Source: Trametopsis cervina (lineage: Eukaryota; Basidiomycota; Agaricomycetes; Polyporales; Irpicaceae). From it: 64,000 nt of DNA. Shown piece after piece: positions 50,117 through 61,368 of the stretch (the first letter of the stretch is position 1; every line of letters starts with the position of its first letter). Both the position numbers and the translations under genes were made by a program. The DNA lies in assembly GCA_022385755.1 (NCBI GenBank), contig MU278348.1, positions 2,609,470 to 2,673,469 of the forward strand, written 5' to 3'. The notes beneath the pieces were generated by a model. The model saw nothing but the letters and a program-made list of their open reading frames with translations, did no database searches and was not told the DNA's origin.

Positions 50117-52809
50117 TCACCAAAGAGGTTCAATACCCTTCCATCCTTGCGCCCGCTCCTCCCAATACCCTCCAACGTACTGCCATTCCTCTCCGGTCTT
50201 CCTAAACCACCGAGGTTTGCGCTCCTCTCCCTGTCTTCGTCGCTCACGTTGTAGTTCTTCCACGCGGACCTTCTCATCCTCGGCCAAATCCACGTTTCCT
50301 TCCTCTAGTGCCCTTACATCGGGACGTAGGCGCGAGTCCGTTGGCGGCAATTTACCCTCAAGATCCGGAGTGATCTCGTTTAAGGTGATACCGAAGGACG
50401 TAAAGCCATAGTAGTCGGCTGCAGTTCTCGGGAAAGGCGTTATTCGCCAAAGAACCCGGAGATGCTGGTTGTCTAGCTTTTGTACCATCTGCTCATCCCA
50501 CTTCCCTTCCAGTTGTGATAGTACTTGTCCTTCGGGCGAGAGTACCGTTCCAGCGACCTGATTGGATGGGCCCCAGTATCCACTTTCCTTGAACTCCAGC
50601 ACGCACTTTGCTTTTGTAGTGACATTCTCGATTGTCATCTTGCCTGCATGTTCAAGATATTTCGTGCCCATCATAAGGTTTCTCATGAATGAGGAAGGTT
50701 TGTTCCTGCGACGAAGCAATTATGCACAACGCTAGAGGATACAATGTGACGTGCTTACCATTCGTAGTGGTCTTGACCTATCACGAGATGAGTTGTCCCT
50801 TGTGGTATGATTTCCAAGCTCTTTCCTAATATGACATATAGTCGGTTCATCGTCGGACGCGTATGAACATCGGTCGCACGTACCCCAGAACTTCGTCTTT
50901 CCGCCGGAAGTCGCGTACAGTTCCCATCCTTCGCCTTCAGCATGGTAGGCCAGAATCACAGGATTGTGGCAGACTTTCTCCGCGACGAGGTGCATCCTTG
51001 GGTCCTCAAACGTTTCACTGAGCATTGGGTTACTTTGGAAGATCATGTTGAGCAGCTGACACGTGAAAACATTGCAGACACATACAAGCCTTTACGACCC
51101 GATCGGTGCTTGGTGTTTGCGTACCCAGAGACCACAAATGCAGCGACGTAACACATACGCTCTACCGGGTCATCGGTGGAGACAGCTTGAGCGAGTAAAT
51201 CATAGTACTCAAGCTCCTCAGCCAGCCTTTGCAGTAGCGTGAGCGGCTCGTTGAATGACACAGGCAACGTGACTTGTGCCAAATCCTGAAGTTGAATAAA
51301 TCAGTGAGGACGACCCGAAGGCTAGACAATTCTGCTGACCTTTCCAACGTTCTTCTTAAGCACAGCAAAAAGACTTCCCTCATCTCCAACAATTGGGCTT
51401 GGGAGGAAAGTGCGACGAACTACGGCTTGTTCCCCAGAAGCGCTTGCTTGAGATGTTGCGGCTGTTTCTGTGTCGGTTGGTGTGTGGTCATCGGAGTCTG
51501 ATTCAGAATCCGAATCTGCACTAGCGTCGAGCCGGCTTGAACTTGAACTGGAGCTTGCATTCGAGACGAGGCCTACACTTGGCGCGTCCGAAAATTGGCT
51601 TCCCTGATTGTCTTCGGGTGGTTGGTCCTCCAGAATGAACTCTTCCGCGCCGTCAAATTCAGGTGCGTCATACCAAAGATCGCTATGGCTACTGAGTCTG
51701 CGGGAGGAGCGCATAGTGCTGAATGCAGATGACGTTATTGTGGCTGCTTCGTCTTCCTCCTCTGTAGCTGTGGGTAACGGAGAGCCACGGCGCAAGGATG
51801 ATATGTCCATATGCGAATGACTGGCCAAAGACTGTACTAGAGCGGAATGTTGATACTTCAACGATTCGAGACCAGCCTTCAGACGTTGGAGCGGGGATTC
51901 TCGAGAAGCACCTGGCAAGTCTGAAATACGCCCGTCTTCTGATGCGCCTTCTTGCGAAAGGGACTGTGCATTATTTGCACCTAGTCACTAGGTAAACTAG
52001 AAACAGGCATCACACTGAGCGGGACTCACTTTTTCGATGCTTGAACAATCCGCGCACAGGACCACTATGCTCCTTTGCATGCTCCTTCCCCTTTGGTGTT
52101 TGCGCCGCTAGTTTCCTCTTTGCGTCCTCCTCAACTAAAGCAGCAAAGGCATCTTGTAATTCAGATACGGTCTAATAAACGTCAACCACCGCTTGATCTC
52201 TCGAATATGCTGCCTCTTACAGCTCCAATCTCATCCGTCAGTGCACCTGCACGACCATAATAACCTGAACGGGGAGTAGACTTAGACAAGGAAGACTTGC
52301 GTCCAATCGTGGCGGCATCCGAAGTAATGTATTTCCTATGTTGACTGAGGTGTCAATGATTGTCAGTTGACGGGCATTAAACCCACCGAAATGCCGTCAT
52401 CCAATTATTGAAGTCCTGTATGCTGAGACATTTTATGTGGAATGTAGCCTTATTAGAGTCGACATGTATATCCTTTCGGCCAGGAGAAGTCGTAATAGCA
52501 GCATGGTGTAGTAATATTTGGTCTCGAGGTGGTTGTCCTGGTTCATAGGAATACGAAAGTATTCCAGACTGACGTAGGACGAAGTACCGACGGGCGAACC
52601 CTGAGTAATATTAACGTCGCTGCTTCAGGATCTCTAAAGAAACTCTGCTCACCCTGCATTTTCTTCCGCCTTTTCTTCAACACCCATCCTTCCAACACAA
52701 CTAAATCCGATGAATGGCTGACTCCCGTTGCGACCGCCTGTGGCTGCGCTACAGCCATCGCGACCGCGAGAGACCTCCGCGCAGTATTATTTGAAGGCGA
52801 GCTCAACAT
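50117..52809 (-). CDS. Oxysterol-binding protein (PH + ORD)
   Basis: A lipid-transfer protein that exchanges sterol or another lipid for PI4P at membrane contact sites. The start ATG 52809 is the first in frame (a TTG lies upstream). The PH domain (about residues 40-135) runs VVLEGWVLKKRRKKMQGFAR, RYFVLRQSGILSYSYEPGQ, FHIKCLSIQDFNNWMTAFR. A Ser/acid-rich disordered middle follows (EFILEDQPPEDNQGSQFSD). The ORD has LPVSFNEPLTLLQRLAEELE, GFNPMLSETFEDPR, then EKVCHNPVILAYHAEGEGWE where the classical fingerprint is EQVSHHPP, and KPRWFRKTGEEWQYVGGYWE near the end. The fingerprint is altered at several positions, including one of the two His that contact PI4P phosphate. No FFAT or ankyrin region was noticed. 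Confidence 0.88.
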
Positions 52810-53237
52810 CGTCGTTGAAGCACGCAACCAGACAGTTAGCGTAGAATAAATATGACGCGGGGGTGGATTTGCATTGATTTATGGAGAACGAGTCGTGCAA
52901 TTAGATCAACTGAATAGCCTCGATTTGGGTGCAACGCGAGAAGTCACACGGTGTCATTACAGCGCCCTCCGGGCTCACCTATCGTCAGACCGCTTTATGA
53001 AACCTAACTTAAACACACGCACTGGACTCGCACACATCGCTATTTACGTTAATTTGGGTCTGATTTAAGACTCCCATGAATAATCATCTGCAGATATCGA
53101 TATACAAATGCGTAAAACAGCGAACGAGTGTGAGATGACATTAGTGAAAACAAGGGTAGAAGGACATCGAAATCGAAGAGCACGAAGCTCTCAGGGATGG
53201 GTAACTGAAGGAAACATGTCCGCAATGTTCGCAATGT
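52810..53237. other. Spacer between the OSBP gene start and YPT7 end
   Basis: 428 bp holding the OSBP promoter and the YPT7 3' end. No gene or repeat is recognised. Confidence 0.45.
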
Positions 53238-54178
<941 letters not shown>

Positions 54179-54413
54179 GATGTCAATAATCGAGGATAAG
54201 GATGGCGATGTTGTATGAGAGGATGACCGGCAGCTACGGGTCGTCGAGGGTCAACGTTGAGTAGTGCCACAATGTGACTACTCGGAGTCGGTGACGAGCC
54301 GGCGGCGGCAATGCGCGACACATTCGCACTCCGCCCCAACTGGCCAACTGTTACCGCCCTTCCACGATCTCGCAGCCTCACGAACCTCATTTGAGGCCTC
54401 AAAACGACACATC
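54179..54413. promoter_or_regulatory. Divergent promoter between YPT7 and ATG16
   Basis: 235 bp between the two start codons, with gccggcggcggc around 54299. Both genes act in the autophagy/vacuole route, so co-regulation is plausible but not shown by a recognised site. Confidence 0.5.
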
Positions 54414-55412
54414 ATGGCAGAGCCTTCATGGCAAGAGACTCTGCGTCTGAGACTCGTGGAGCGTAATGCAAGGGAGTCGGCATATGCGCCCATAATCGAG
54501 CAATGTGAGTGTTCTGTGGCATTAGCCTCCTCGTCTCCTGCTATGCACCTTCCTGATCTATTCATGTGGACGCTGAAAAGACCGCAGATTGGCGCAGCAG
54601 ACGAAGCTGTTAAAGGAGAGAAATGTGTCGCTACTTAGGGCGATGAGTACAACTCGTCCGAACCCGAGCAGTTCGACTGTATTTGTGCCTGGCACAGGTG
54701 ATGAGTGAGTGTACCCGCAATCCACATACGCGGTTCTTACTAAGAATGGTTCTGTGTCAGTTCACCGGTCAAGGCTGCGTATATCACGTCACTGGAATCT
54801 CAGATATCTTCTCTCCGTGATGAGCTTGCTACTGTCTACAAGACGCAGGGACAAAACGCGCAGCGGCTGCTTGCTATGACTGAGACCCTACGTGAGAAAG
54901 AGGAGATGTCTCGGATGGAATCTGAAAGTCTACGCAAAGCCCGAGATGAAATCAACGTGCTCAGGAGGAAGGTTGATCAACACAACGAGTTGATGTCGGA
55001 GAAGGACCGAACACACCAGGTACGCCGTGTGAATTTCAGCTTATGTTCTGCCAGCTCAACATGAGCACACCTACAGGTCCTTCATGATGAGATCAATACT
55101 CTGCAGCTAGAACTCGGACAGATAGAGGAGCGTAACCAGACTTTGGTGAAGGATAACGCCAAACTCTTACAACGCTGGCTGGATGCCAAGCAGGCGGAGG
55201 TCAACAAGATGAACGCGGCCAACGAGTTCTACGAGGATATGAAGTCGCGCAAAGAGACCGTCCGCAAGGATGAAAATGTCGACCCTCCAGCGGGTTCAAA
55301 TGCCCAGGAGTCGGGAAACGGGGAGCCGAAGAGGAACTCCGGCTCGACGACGACGAAGGATGGGATTCCGTCTCACGCGGAGACGGACGTGACTCTGACA
55401 CCGAATGGTTGA
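54414..55412 (+). CDS. ATG16: Autophagy protein Atg16
   Basis: Atg16 binds the Atg12-Atg5 conjugate and places Atg8 lipidation on the phagophore. Exon 1 starts MAEPSWQETLRLRLVERNAR, the Atg5-binding helix, and joins through a split Tyr codon to YRRLAQQTKLLKERNVSLL. After a short linker comes a long coiled coil (AAYITSLESQISSLRDELAT, then EKEEMSRMESESLRKARDEI, VLHDEINTLQLELGQIEERN) ending in the family block DNAKLLQRWLDAKQAEVNKM. There are no WD repeats, as in other fungal Atg16. The tail as annotated ends LTPNG, but another frame of the last 136 bases is also open and protein-like (see findings), so the C-terminal 35-50 residues are uncertain. Confidence 0.87.
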
Positions 55413-55962
55413 TGGTAGATGAGTGACGTGTGTTCTGCTTGTTGAAACTTCCTTGGATGTCTCTCATCTTGTCGTCGTACCACATACCCAGTGTTTTCAT
55501 GGATATCCTCTCTTCTCCGGTCTATGCTGCTCTCATCCCCCCCGTGATTTCCTCCTTTTCATTCCAAATTCCTCGGATAATTTTGTTGTGCCTCTCGTTA
55601 AAAGGATTTATCCTAGATCTCACCTTGTCCTCAATATCAGCTTCATCTTCAACATTTCCCCTCAGCCGCAAGTGGCTGACTGCTTGTGTGGGACACAGTT
55701 GCGCCGCGATGCCGAACGAGTCTTCTGCGACTTGTTCGTTCCAAAACAGGTAATGTCACCCCCATATCGAGACAACTTCGATGGTCAGCCACCTCGAATC
55801 CGAACCATAGAAAAGCTGCGTCGTGTCGTTCCCTCCTCCTCAGCTTCTTACTCTCTTACTCTCTTCACCGTCCGACTTTCTCTGCCCTCCGGTACATTAC
55901 TACTCGTCTAATCCCAGCACATTCACTTTGTCTCAACGACACCACTTCACATCACTATCAAC
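55413..55962. promoter_or_regulatory. Pyrimidine-rich upstream region of the first secreted repeat gene
   Basis: 550 bp with long C/T-rich stretches (for example cctcctcagcttcttactct near 55841) running up to the start codon at 55963. This suggests a strong promoter and a long pyrimidine-rich leader. No separate gene is supported, although frames are open on the + strand. Confidence 0.5.
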
Positions 55963-56867
55963 ATGCGTAGCCCTGCAGTCATCGTTTCCCTCATGGCCGT
56001 TTCGGCCCTCAGCCCAACATTCGTCCTTGGTTCACCCTTGCCACCCCACGCTGACCCTCAGTCTCTCATCGAGCGGCACAAGATCGGTACCCCTCTCGAA
56101 CCTCGTGGTCTTGGCTTCCTGAGCGAGGTCTTTGTTCGTACGGAGCCCGAGGGCGCCGCCAGGGCTGCGCCGACTTCCAAGCCGAAGGTGGCTACTGTCG
56201 CAGGCTACACTATCGGGTTCGTGGTCAGCCTCCTACTATTATGACCCCACTCTAACCTCTCTACAGTTCTAAGAGGCAGTTCTGGAAGAAGGATCCTGCA
56301 TCTGAGCACGCCAAGAACCGAGAACACCAACAGCCCCATTCGCAGAACAGCAACACCAAGCACCAAGATGATCTTTTACTGTGAGGCTGACTTCGCCTTA
56401 TCCGTGCGTGACAGGCCATTGACCCTTAGCCCAGGCACAAGCGTCTCGACGATTCGCAGACCACCGGTGGAAACGCGCATACAGGCAGTGCTGGTGCCGT
56501 GGACGGTGGTAACGTAGATTCTGGTGATAATGGTGGCATGCCAACGCTCATGAACATCAACTCCAACAACGCTGGTGACGGCGGAGGATCTACCGCAGGA
56601 TGTGCAGTCGGCGGGAAGGGCACTACGGGAGGAAACGCCTCGTCTGGTGACAGTGGTACTGCGACGGGAGGAAGAGTGCAAGGTTCGGGTGGAATGGTCA
56701 ACATGGACTCCAGTAAGTCCCTTCCTGTCTTCTTCGACGCTATTGCTGACGGACGCTTCTTAGACAACGCTGGTAGTGCCGGACATTCCTCCTCAGGATG
56801 TGCCGAGGCAGGATATTCTGCTGGTGCCGGGGACAATTCGCAGGCTAGCACAAAGAGCACTTCTTGA
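55963..56867 (+). CDS. Secreted Gly-rich repeat protein 1 (MRSP family)
   Basis: I do not recognise a named family. Exons 55963-56216, 56267-56380, 56435-56712 and 56764-56867 give 249 residues. The start MRSPAVIVSLMAVSALSPTF is a signal peptide. A basic, Gln/Asn/His-rich pro-region follows, ending HKR, a likely Kex2 site. Then come LDDSQTTGGNAHTGSAG, NNAGDGGGSTAGCAVGG, TTGGNASSGDSGTATGG and NNAGSAGHSSSGCAEAG: degenerate copies of the GGNAxxG repeat found in the two neighbours at 57293 and 59809. It is the most diverged member and the only one with Cys. The last intron is in phase 1 and recreates Asn, as in the relatives. No membrane anchor or catalytic motif is seen. Confidence 0.75.
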
Positions 56868-57292
56868 GCGGTGTGTAATAAGTCGGCAGACCTGTATCCT
56901 CTTGTAGTTATGTCATTTTGCCCTTGTAACATGCGTAATCGCACCGGGTATGCCAATTTTTGACAAGGGTCAAGTATAGGAGTGAACAAGATTATAGATG
57001 GCCAACAGAAGCATAGACGATACCAGTAAGCGTATGTTCAGAGAGTAAATGCGATCCATTTGCGCAGTATGACAGCCGCAGCACCGAAGTTGGTGCAGCT
57101 TATCCGTCGTCGCCATCTCGCATTCAACGCATCAGAAGAGTTGACAGGTAGCAGTTGTGCTAGCGGCAGGTCACACGAGTACACTCGCAGACGCGGGACA
57201 ACAGAAGGGATAACGAATGTGTAGATTTATAGAACGAATACAACAAGCCAACACCCGTATCAGCTGCGAGAAACCAGAACTTTCCCCTCCGC
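56868..57292. other. Spacer between convergent repeat-protein genes
   Basis: 425 bp holding two 3' ends. No gene, tRNA or repeat is recognised. Confidence 0.45.
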
Positions 57293-58502
57293 TCAAGCAT
57301 CTCCTCCTTGCGCTTCTCCGCTGAAGGAATCACCACCGTCGCCAGCGCCGTCTGCGCGTCCTCGTGAGAAAAGCGTACCAGAGGATATTATGTTGAATAG
57401 ACTTACTCGTCATTCCGGTGTTCTCGACGCTGCCACCCTCATTGCCGATGCTTCCGCCGCGGGTTGGGCCAGCAGCGCCAGTGTATGCGTTACCACCAGG
57501 GCCTTTGCCATCGCCGCGACCTCCCTCAGCATCACCAGTAATGGAATTGCCACCGGTGGTTCCGATGTCTGGCAGGGGGTCAGAACAATTCATGCGTCCC
57601 CACAAATATTGGAGACTTACTAGTGCCCGGCCCGGTGTTCGTCACCGTGGCTTCGTCGTCCGCAGAGTTGATGATGTTTCCAGAGCCAGTGTCGCCAGAG
57701 GAACCAGTGTAAGCGTTACCACCAGCAGTGTATGCGTCGTATGCACGTTTCCTCGTGACAGCATTCCCTCCCTGGGCGTCACCACTCTCCGACTCATTTC
57801 CGTCACCGCCTACGTCTGGTCACATAAAGAGTGTAAGCGTCTGGGAACGAGGCAGGTGTTGGTCACTCACTTGAACCCACGCTGTTGCCAATGGTGCCTC
57901 CATTGTTGATAACGTTACCACCACCAGCACCACCTGACGCTCCGGTGTATGCATTACCACCCGGGCCAAACCCGCTGCCACGACCGCCCTCGGCGTCACC
58001 GGTGACGGATTCACCAGCAGTACCGGCTCCATCTGATTACTTGCATTCAGTAGTAGTCAATCATGGCGGCTGCAATAGACTCACTAGCCATCGTGTTGGT
58101 AATCTCGTCGCCATTATCCGCGTTGTCTCCGCCCTCGTTATCAATGGAACCACCAGTGGCATCACTAGTGGTACCCGAGAATGCGTTACCACCGGCAGTG
58201 TTTCCGTCTAGGGCACGCTTGACATTCGAGTTGGTCTTGTTCTTATGTTTCTTGCTGGAAGCGTGGCTGGAGGCGTGGCCGGAGGAGTGGCCGGATGCAC
58301 GGTTACCCTTGTGTGCGTCGTCGAGAATGGGGATTTCGGTCTCACGGGTCACGCGCGGCGCGTGAACGGGGACGGCGTCGGCAGCAGCGACGTGAGGGGT
58401 AGCAAGGCCACCAACATTGGGAGAAGTAGGGGCACCGGAAACAAGGCTCGGGCTGACGGCGGCAGCCGCGAAGAGACCAAAGGCGATAACGGGGCTACGC
58501 AT
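57293..58502 (-). CDS. Secreted Gly/Asn-rich repeat protein 2 (MRSP family)
   Basis: Unrecognised family. Exons 58502-58085, 58032-57871, 57815-57621, 57568-57407 and 57351-57293 give 331 residues without Cys. Signal peptide: MRSPVIAFGLFAAAAVSPSL. The basic His/Lys/Ser-rich pro-region ends with KR at residues 95-96. Mature sequence: GNTAGGNAFSGTTSDATGG, then modules of the type SVTGDAEGGRGSGFGPGGNA and GGNAYTGASGGAGGGNVINN. A second dibasic site, TRKR, precedes AYDAYTAGGNAYTG. It ends GGDSFSGEAQGGDA. All four introns are phase 1 and recreate Asn at the junction; exons 2 and 4 are both 162 nt and clearly homologous. It is probably secreted and processed by Kex2; a structural or surface role is a guess. 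Confidence 0.8.
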
Positions 58503-58614
58503 CTTGAGAGAGTGGCTAGGCTTGAAGGCTAAAAATTAGAAGAAAATAGTACTGTACCGAGGAGATGGAAGAGAGAGAGAAAGATGGATAGAGAAACCGA
58601 ACGAACGCCAGACG

Positions 58615-58701
58615 GCTTTATATGTTGGAGGGCCAGGATTCATATTCCGCACGGTCTTCTCGACGCTGGAGGCTGGGTATCGTCATCCGTAAACAGACAA
58701 G
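58615..58701 (-). promoter_or_regulatory. Promoter block of repeat protein 2 with TATA box
   Basis: TATAAA on the minus strand is at 58616-58621, about 114 bp before the start. Going outward on the + strand, the pieces ttcatattccgc, gtcttctcgacg and atcgtcatccgtaaacaga match the inverted block at 59619-59701 in order and spacing. Confidence 0.7.
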
Positions 58702-59618
58702 TTGCCTTTTCAGGAAGAACCACTGCCAGATCGAGCATCCTCTCTGCGTTAGAAGCCACGTGTCCCACGGAAGCAGCAAACGCAAACGCGCGTCCATGCC
58801 ATGGACTGCTAAGTGCGCACGCTACCACGCGTATGGGCACCCTGAAACTCGCGAGAGGAGATGCTACTAGACGTGAAATACATGTATCTGAGCTGACTGA
58901 ATGACGCACGATGCATTCCACACTCCTGGTAGAAATTGGTGAGCTTGTTGGGCCTGCCGTTGAACGTGTTGAACTGATTCATGGCACATCTTCGACGGTG
59001 GCATCCGGACGTGGAAGCTCTACAGCGGTGCTAAGTTGAGGCCGGTGGACGGCATTCGCCGATACGCTGTGCCACGAACAAATCGAAGAAGACTGATGCG
59101 AGTAGCTCCTTGAAGGCTTTCCTTACTACTGCGACGTGGGCGAGCTACAGACTGTCGAATGCGGGGGCGGATCATGCTTGACGAAACCAATGTTAGGTCG
59201 CAGTGACGGATTCGCTCTAAGAGTCCAACAATTGTGAAGCAGAAAATCGGGACAGGTAAGGTCGATGAAACGTCAACAAAAACCCTGACTTTTTGCCCTC
59301 TTCGACCACTATTTTGATGCGGCAAGTGAGATAGGCCAAAGCAGTCACGGTCGCGACGACAGCACTGAACCACTTAATCCCTCCTCTTTGTTCCTTTCGA
59401 TTCGCAAAGAGAAGAGTTTTCTGTACAACAGGTGTGAGTAGCATAACATCTCAAAGCCGAAATTTGCTCACTCTTTCGCTCGCTTTTTCAGTCCCACACG
59501 CGACGCGCACATCTCGGTCGATGCCACGCCTTCTGGTAAAGGCTGACGCTCACGAAGTCCCAACTGTAACGCCCGTGCTTCCCGAAACAGTAATAGATCT
59601 TCCAAGTTAGGCAGGTGC

Positions 59619-59701
59619 TCTGTTTTCGGATGACGATGGCGGGCCCACCACGTCGAGAAGACATAGCGGAATGTGAATTCATTTTACGAACATATAAAAC
59701 C
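59619..59701 (+). promoter_or_regulatory. Promoter block of repeat protein 3 with TATA box
   Basis: TATAAA is at 59693-59698, about 111 bp before the start. Read on the minus strand it holds ttcacattccgc, gtcttctcgacg and atcgtcatccgaaaacaga, the same series as in the promoter of repeat protein 2. Confidence 0.7.
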
Positions 59702-59808
59702 GCCAGCCGTTGGTTCGTCGGACCTCACCCATCTTTCTCTTGTCTTTCATCCTCCTCGGTACAGTACTATTTCTTCTAATTTTTTTAGGCCTACAATACT
59801 TCATCAAG

Positions 59809-61068
59809 ATGCGCAGCCCCGTCATCGCTTTTGGTATCTTCGCCGCTGCCGCCGTCAGCCCTTCTCTCGTTGCCGGCGCTCCAACCTCGCCAAACCTTAG
59901 CACTGGGATTGCACCCCCGAGTGTCCCCGCCCACGCTGCAGCAGCAAATTTGCCCCACGTCCCCCGCGAGCTAGGCGACCATAGAAAGAGCCACAGGACC
60001 AAACACGAACGCCGTGTGGATGACTCTAGGACGTCTGGTGGTAACGCCTACTCTGGTGTCAGCGGTGATGTCTCCGGAGGCAACACTATCAACAATGCGG
60101 AGAGTAACGACGACGAAATCATGAACACAGACTCCAGTGCGTGACCCATATGCTTGTCTTTTAGTGTACGAGCACTTATTTCAGCATGTACTCCCTCAGA
60201 CACTGCTGGTACCGGTGGAGACACCTTCAGTGGTGACGCCTTCGGAGGCGAGAGCGATGGGAGAGGCTCCGGTGGTAACGCATACAGTGGTGCCTCGCGC
60301 AACACCAATGGAGGCACCGTCGCCAACCAAGGCACGAACGACATCATGAACATGGGCATGATGACAGGCTCAAGTGAGCTTATGATTTGCCTCCCTCGAG
60401 AGCTCGGACTGACTATCACATTTATTAGACACCGCCGGCGGAGGAGGAACTACTACCAGTGGAGATTCTGTCGGTGGAGATGCTCGTGGCCTCAGCCGAC
60501 GACAGATCACCAACGCCGGCGGTAACATCGCGGGTGCCGGTGGTGACTCTACTTCTGGAACAGCTGAAGGTGGCCACGGAGGTCCTACTGGGATGGGTGG
60601 TAACGCCTACACTGGCTCTGTTGGAGATGGTAATGGAGGAGCTGTCCTGAACGGCAACGGCAACTTTGTTGACGGTGCCGGAGGAAATGGCGCAGGCAAC
60701 GGTGATGGAGGTGCTGGAGCTGGAGGTGTCGGAGGTGCTGGTGGTGCTGGTGCTGGAGGTGCCCCTGGTGCCCCCGGTGCTGGAGGTGCTACTGGAGGTG
60801 GTGCTACTGGAGGTGGTGCTGCTGGTACGTTGATAGCAACCCTTGTTAGACATATTGCTGACGTGAGCCCATTACCACAGCTCCCCCGCCCCCACCCATG
60901 CGCAATGGTGGCGGTAACGCGTATTCCGGCTCTGCAGGAAACGACCGCGGAGGTGATGTTGTCAATGTCACCGACGATGACGCCGACATTACCAACACTG
61001 CTGGAGCCAATGCTCCTGGTGTTGGTGGAGACTCGACTTCTGGAGGCGCAATCGGTGGAGATGCCTAA
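59809..61068 (+). CDS. Secreted Gly/Asn-rich repeat protein 3 (MRSP family)
   Basis: Unrecognised family; sister of repeat protein 2. Exons 59809-60136, 60200-60373, 60429-60824 and 60881-61068 give 361 residues without Cys. Signal peptide: MRSPVIAFGIFAAAAVSPSL. The basic pro-region ends HERR (residues 68-69), followed by VDDSRTSGGNAYSGVSGD. Modules: NTAGTGGDTFSGDAFGG, GSGGNAYSGASRNTNGG, a second dibasic LSRRQITNAGGN, GGNAYTGSVGDGNGGAV, then a collagen-like Gly-Ala/Pro tract (60695-60824), a Pro run and GGGNAYSGSAGNDRGGD. It ends GGDSTSGGAIGGDA, almost as in protein 2. Introns are all phase 1; the first two recreate Asn and the third an Ala. It lies head to head with protein 2 and shares its promoter block. 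Confidence 0.8.
60695..60824 (+). repeat. Gly-Ala-rich triplet tract in repeat protein 3
   Basis: Tandem units of ggtgctggagg, ggtgcccctgg and ggtgctactgg encode GAGG, GAPG and GATGG repeats, a collagen- or silk-like Gly-X-X stretch. It probably grew by slippage and is a likely length polymorphism. Confidence 0.7.
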
Positions 61069-61368
61069 GGTTCCGGTTTGCCAGGAGCAACGTATTAGGT
61101 GTTGTCGATGTAGTGTTGAGGCAATCTATAGTCACTCTTTTACTTCCTGAGGCCGAAGCTCGAATCACAAATGCGTGAGACGGTGCGTATACGGGTGAAA
61201 GAGTAAACTCGATAAGAGACACGCGGCGATGAAATACAAATCTGGCACGCCACAGGGACTGCAGCATATAACCATCGTGGGACCAAAAGAAATAAGACGG
61301 CATCGAAATGCTACAAAGTTATCAAACACTCAGACAGTCTGTGCGAACGTTCGTGAGGCAGAGCACGC

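Larger units (their letters stand above)
58503..59808. other. Shared upstream region of repeat proteins 2 and 3
   Basis: 1.3 kb between divergent start codons. Each end carries a TATA box about 112 bp from its ATG and a duplicated block (58615-58701 and, inverted, 59619-59701). The centre shows no supported gene. Confidence 0.6.

Noticed and set aside
55423..55911. 162-codon + strand open frame between ATG16 and repeat protein 1
   Set aside because: It is a translation of a C/T-rich leader (Ser/Leu/Phe/Pro runs) with no domain, and it lies directly in front of a well-supported start.
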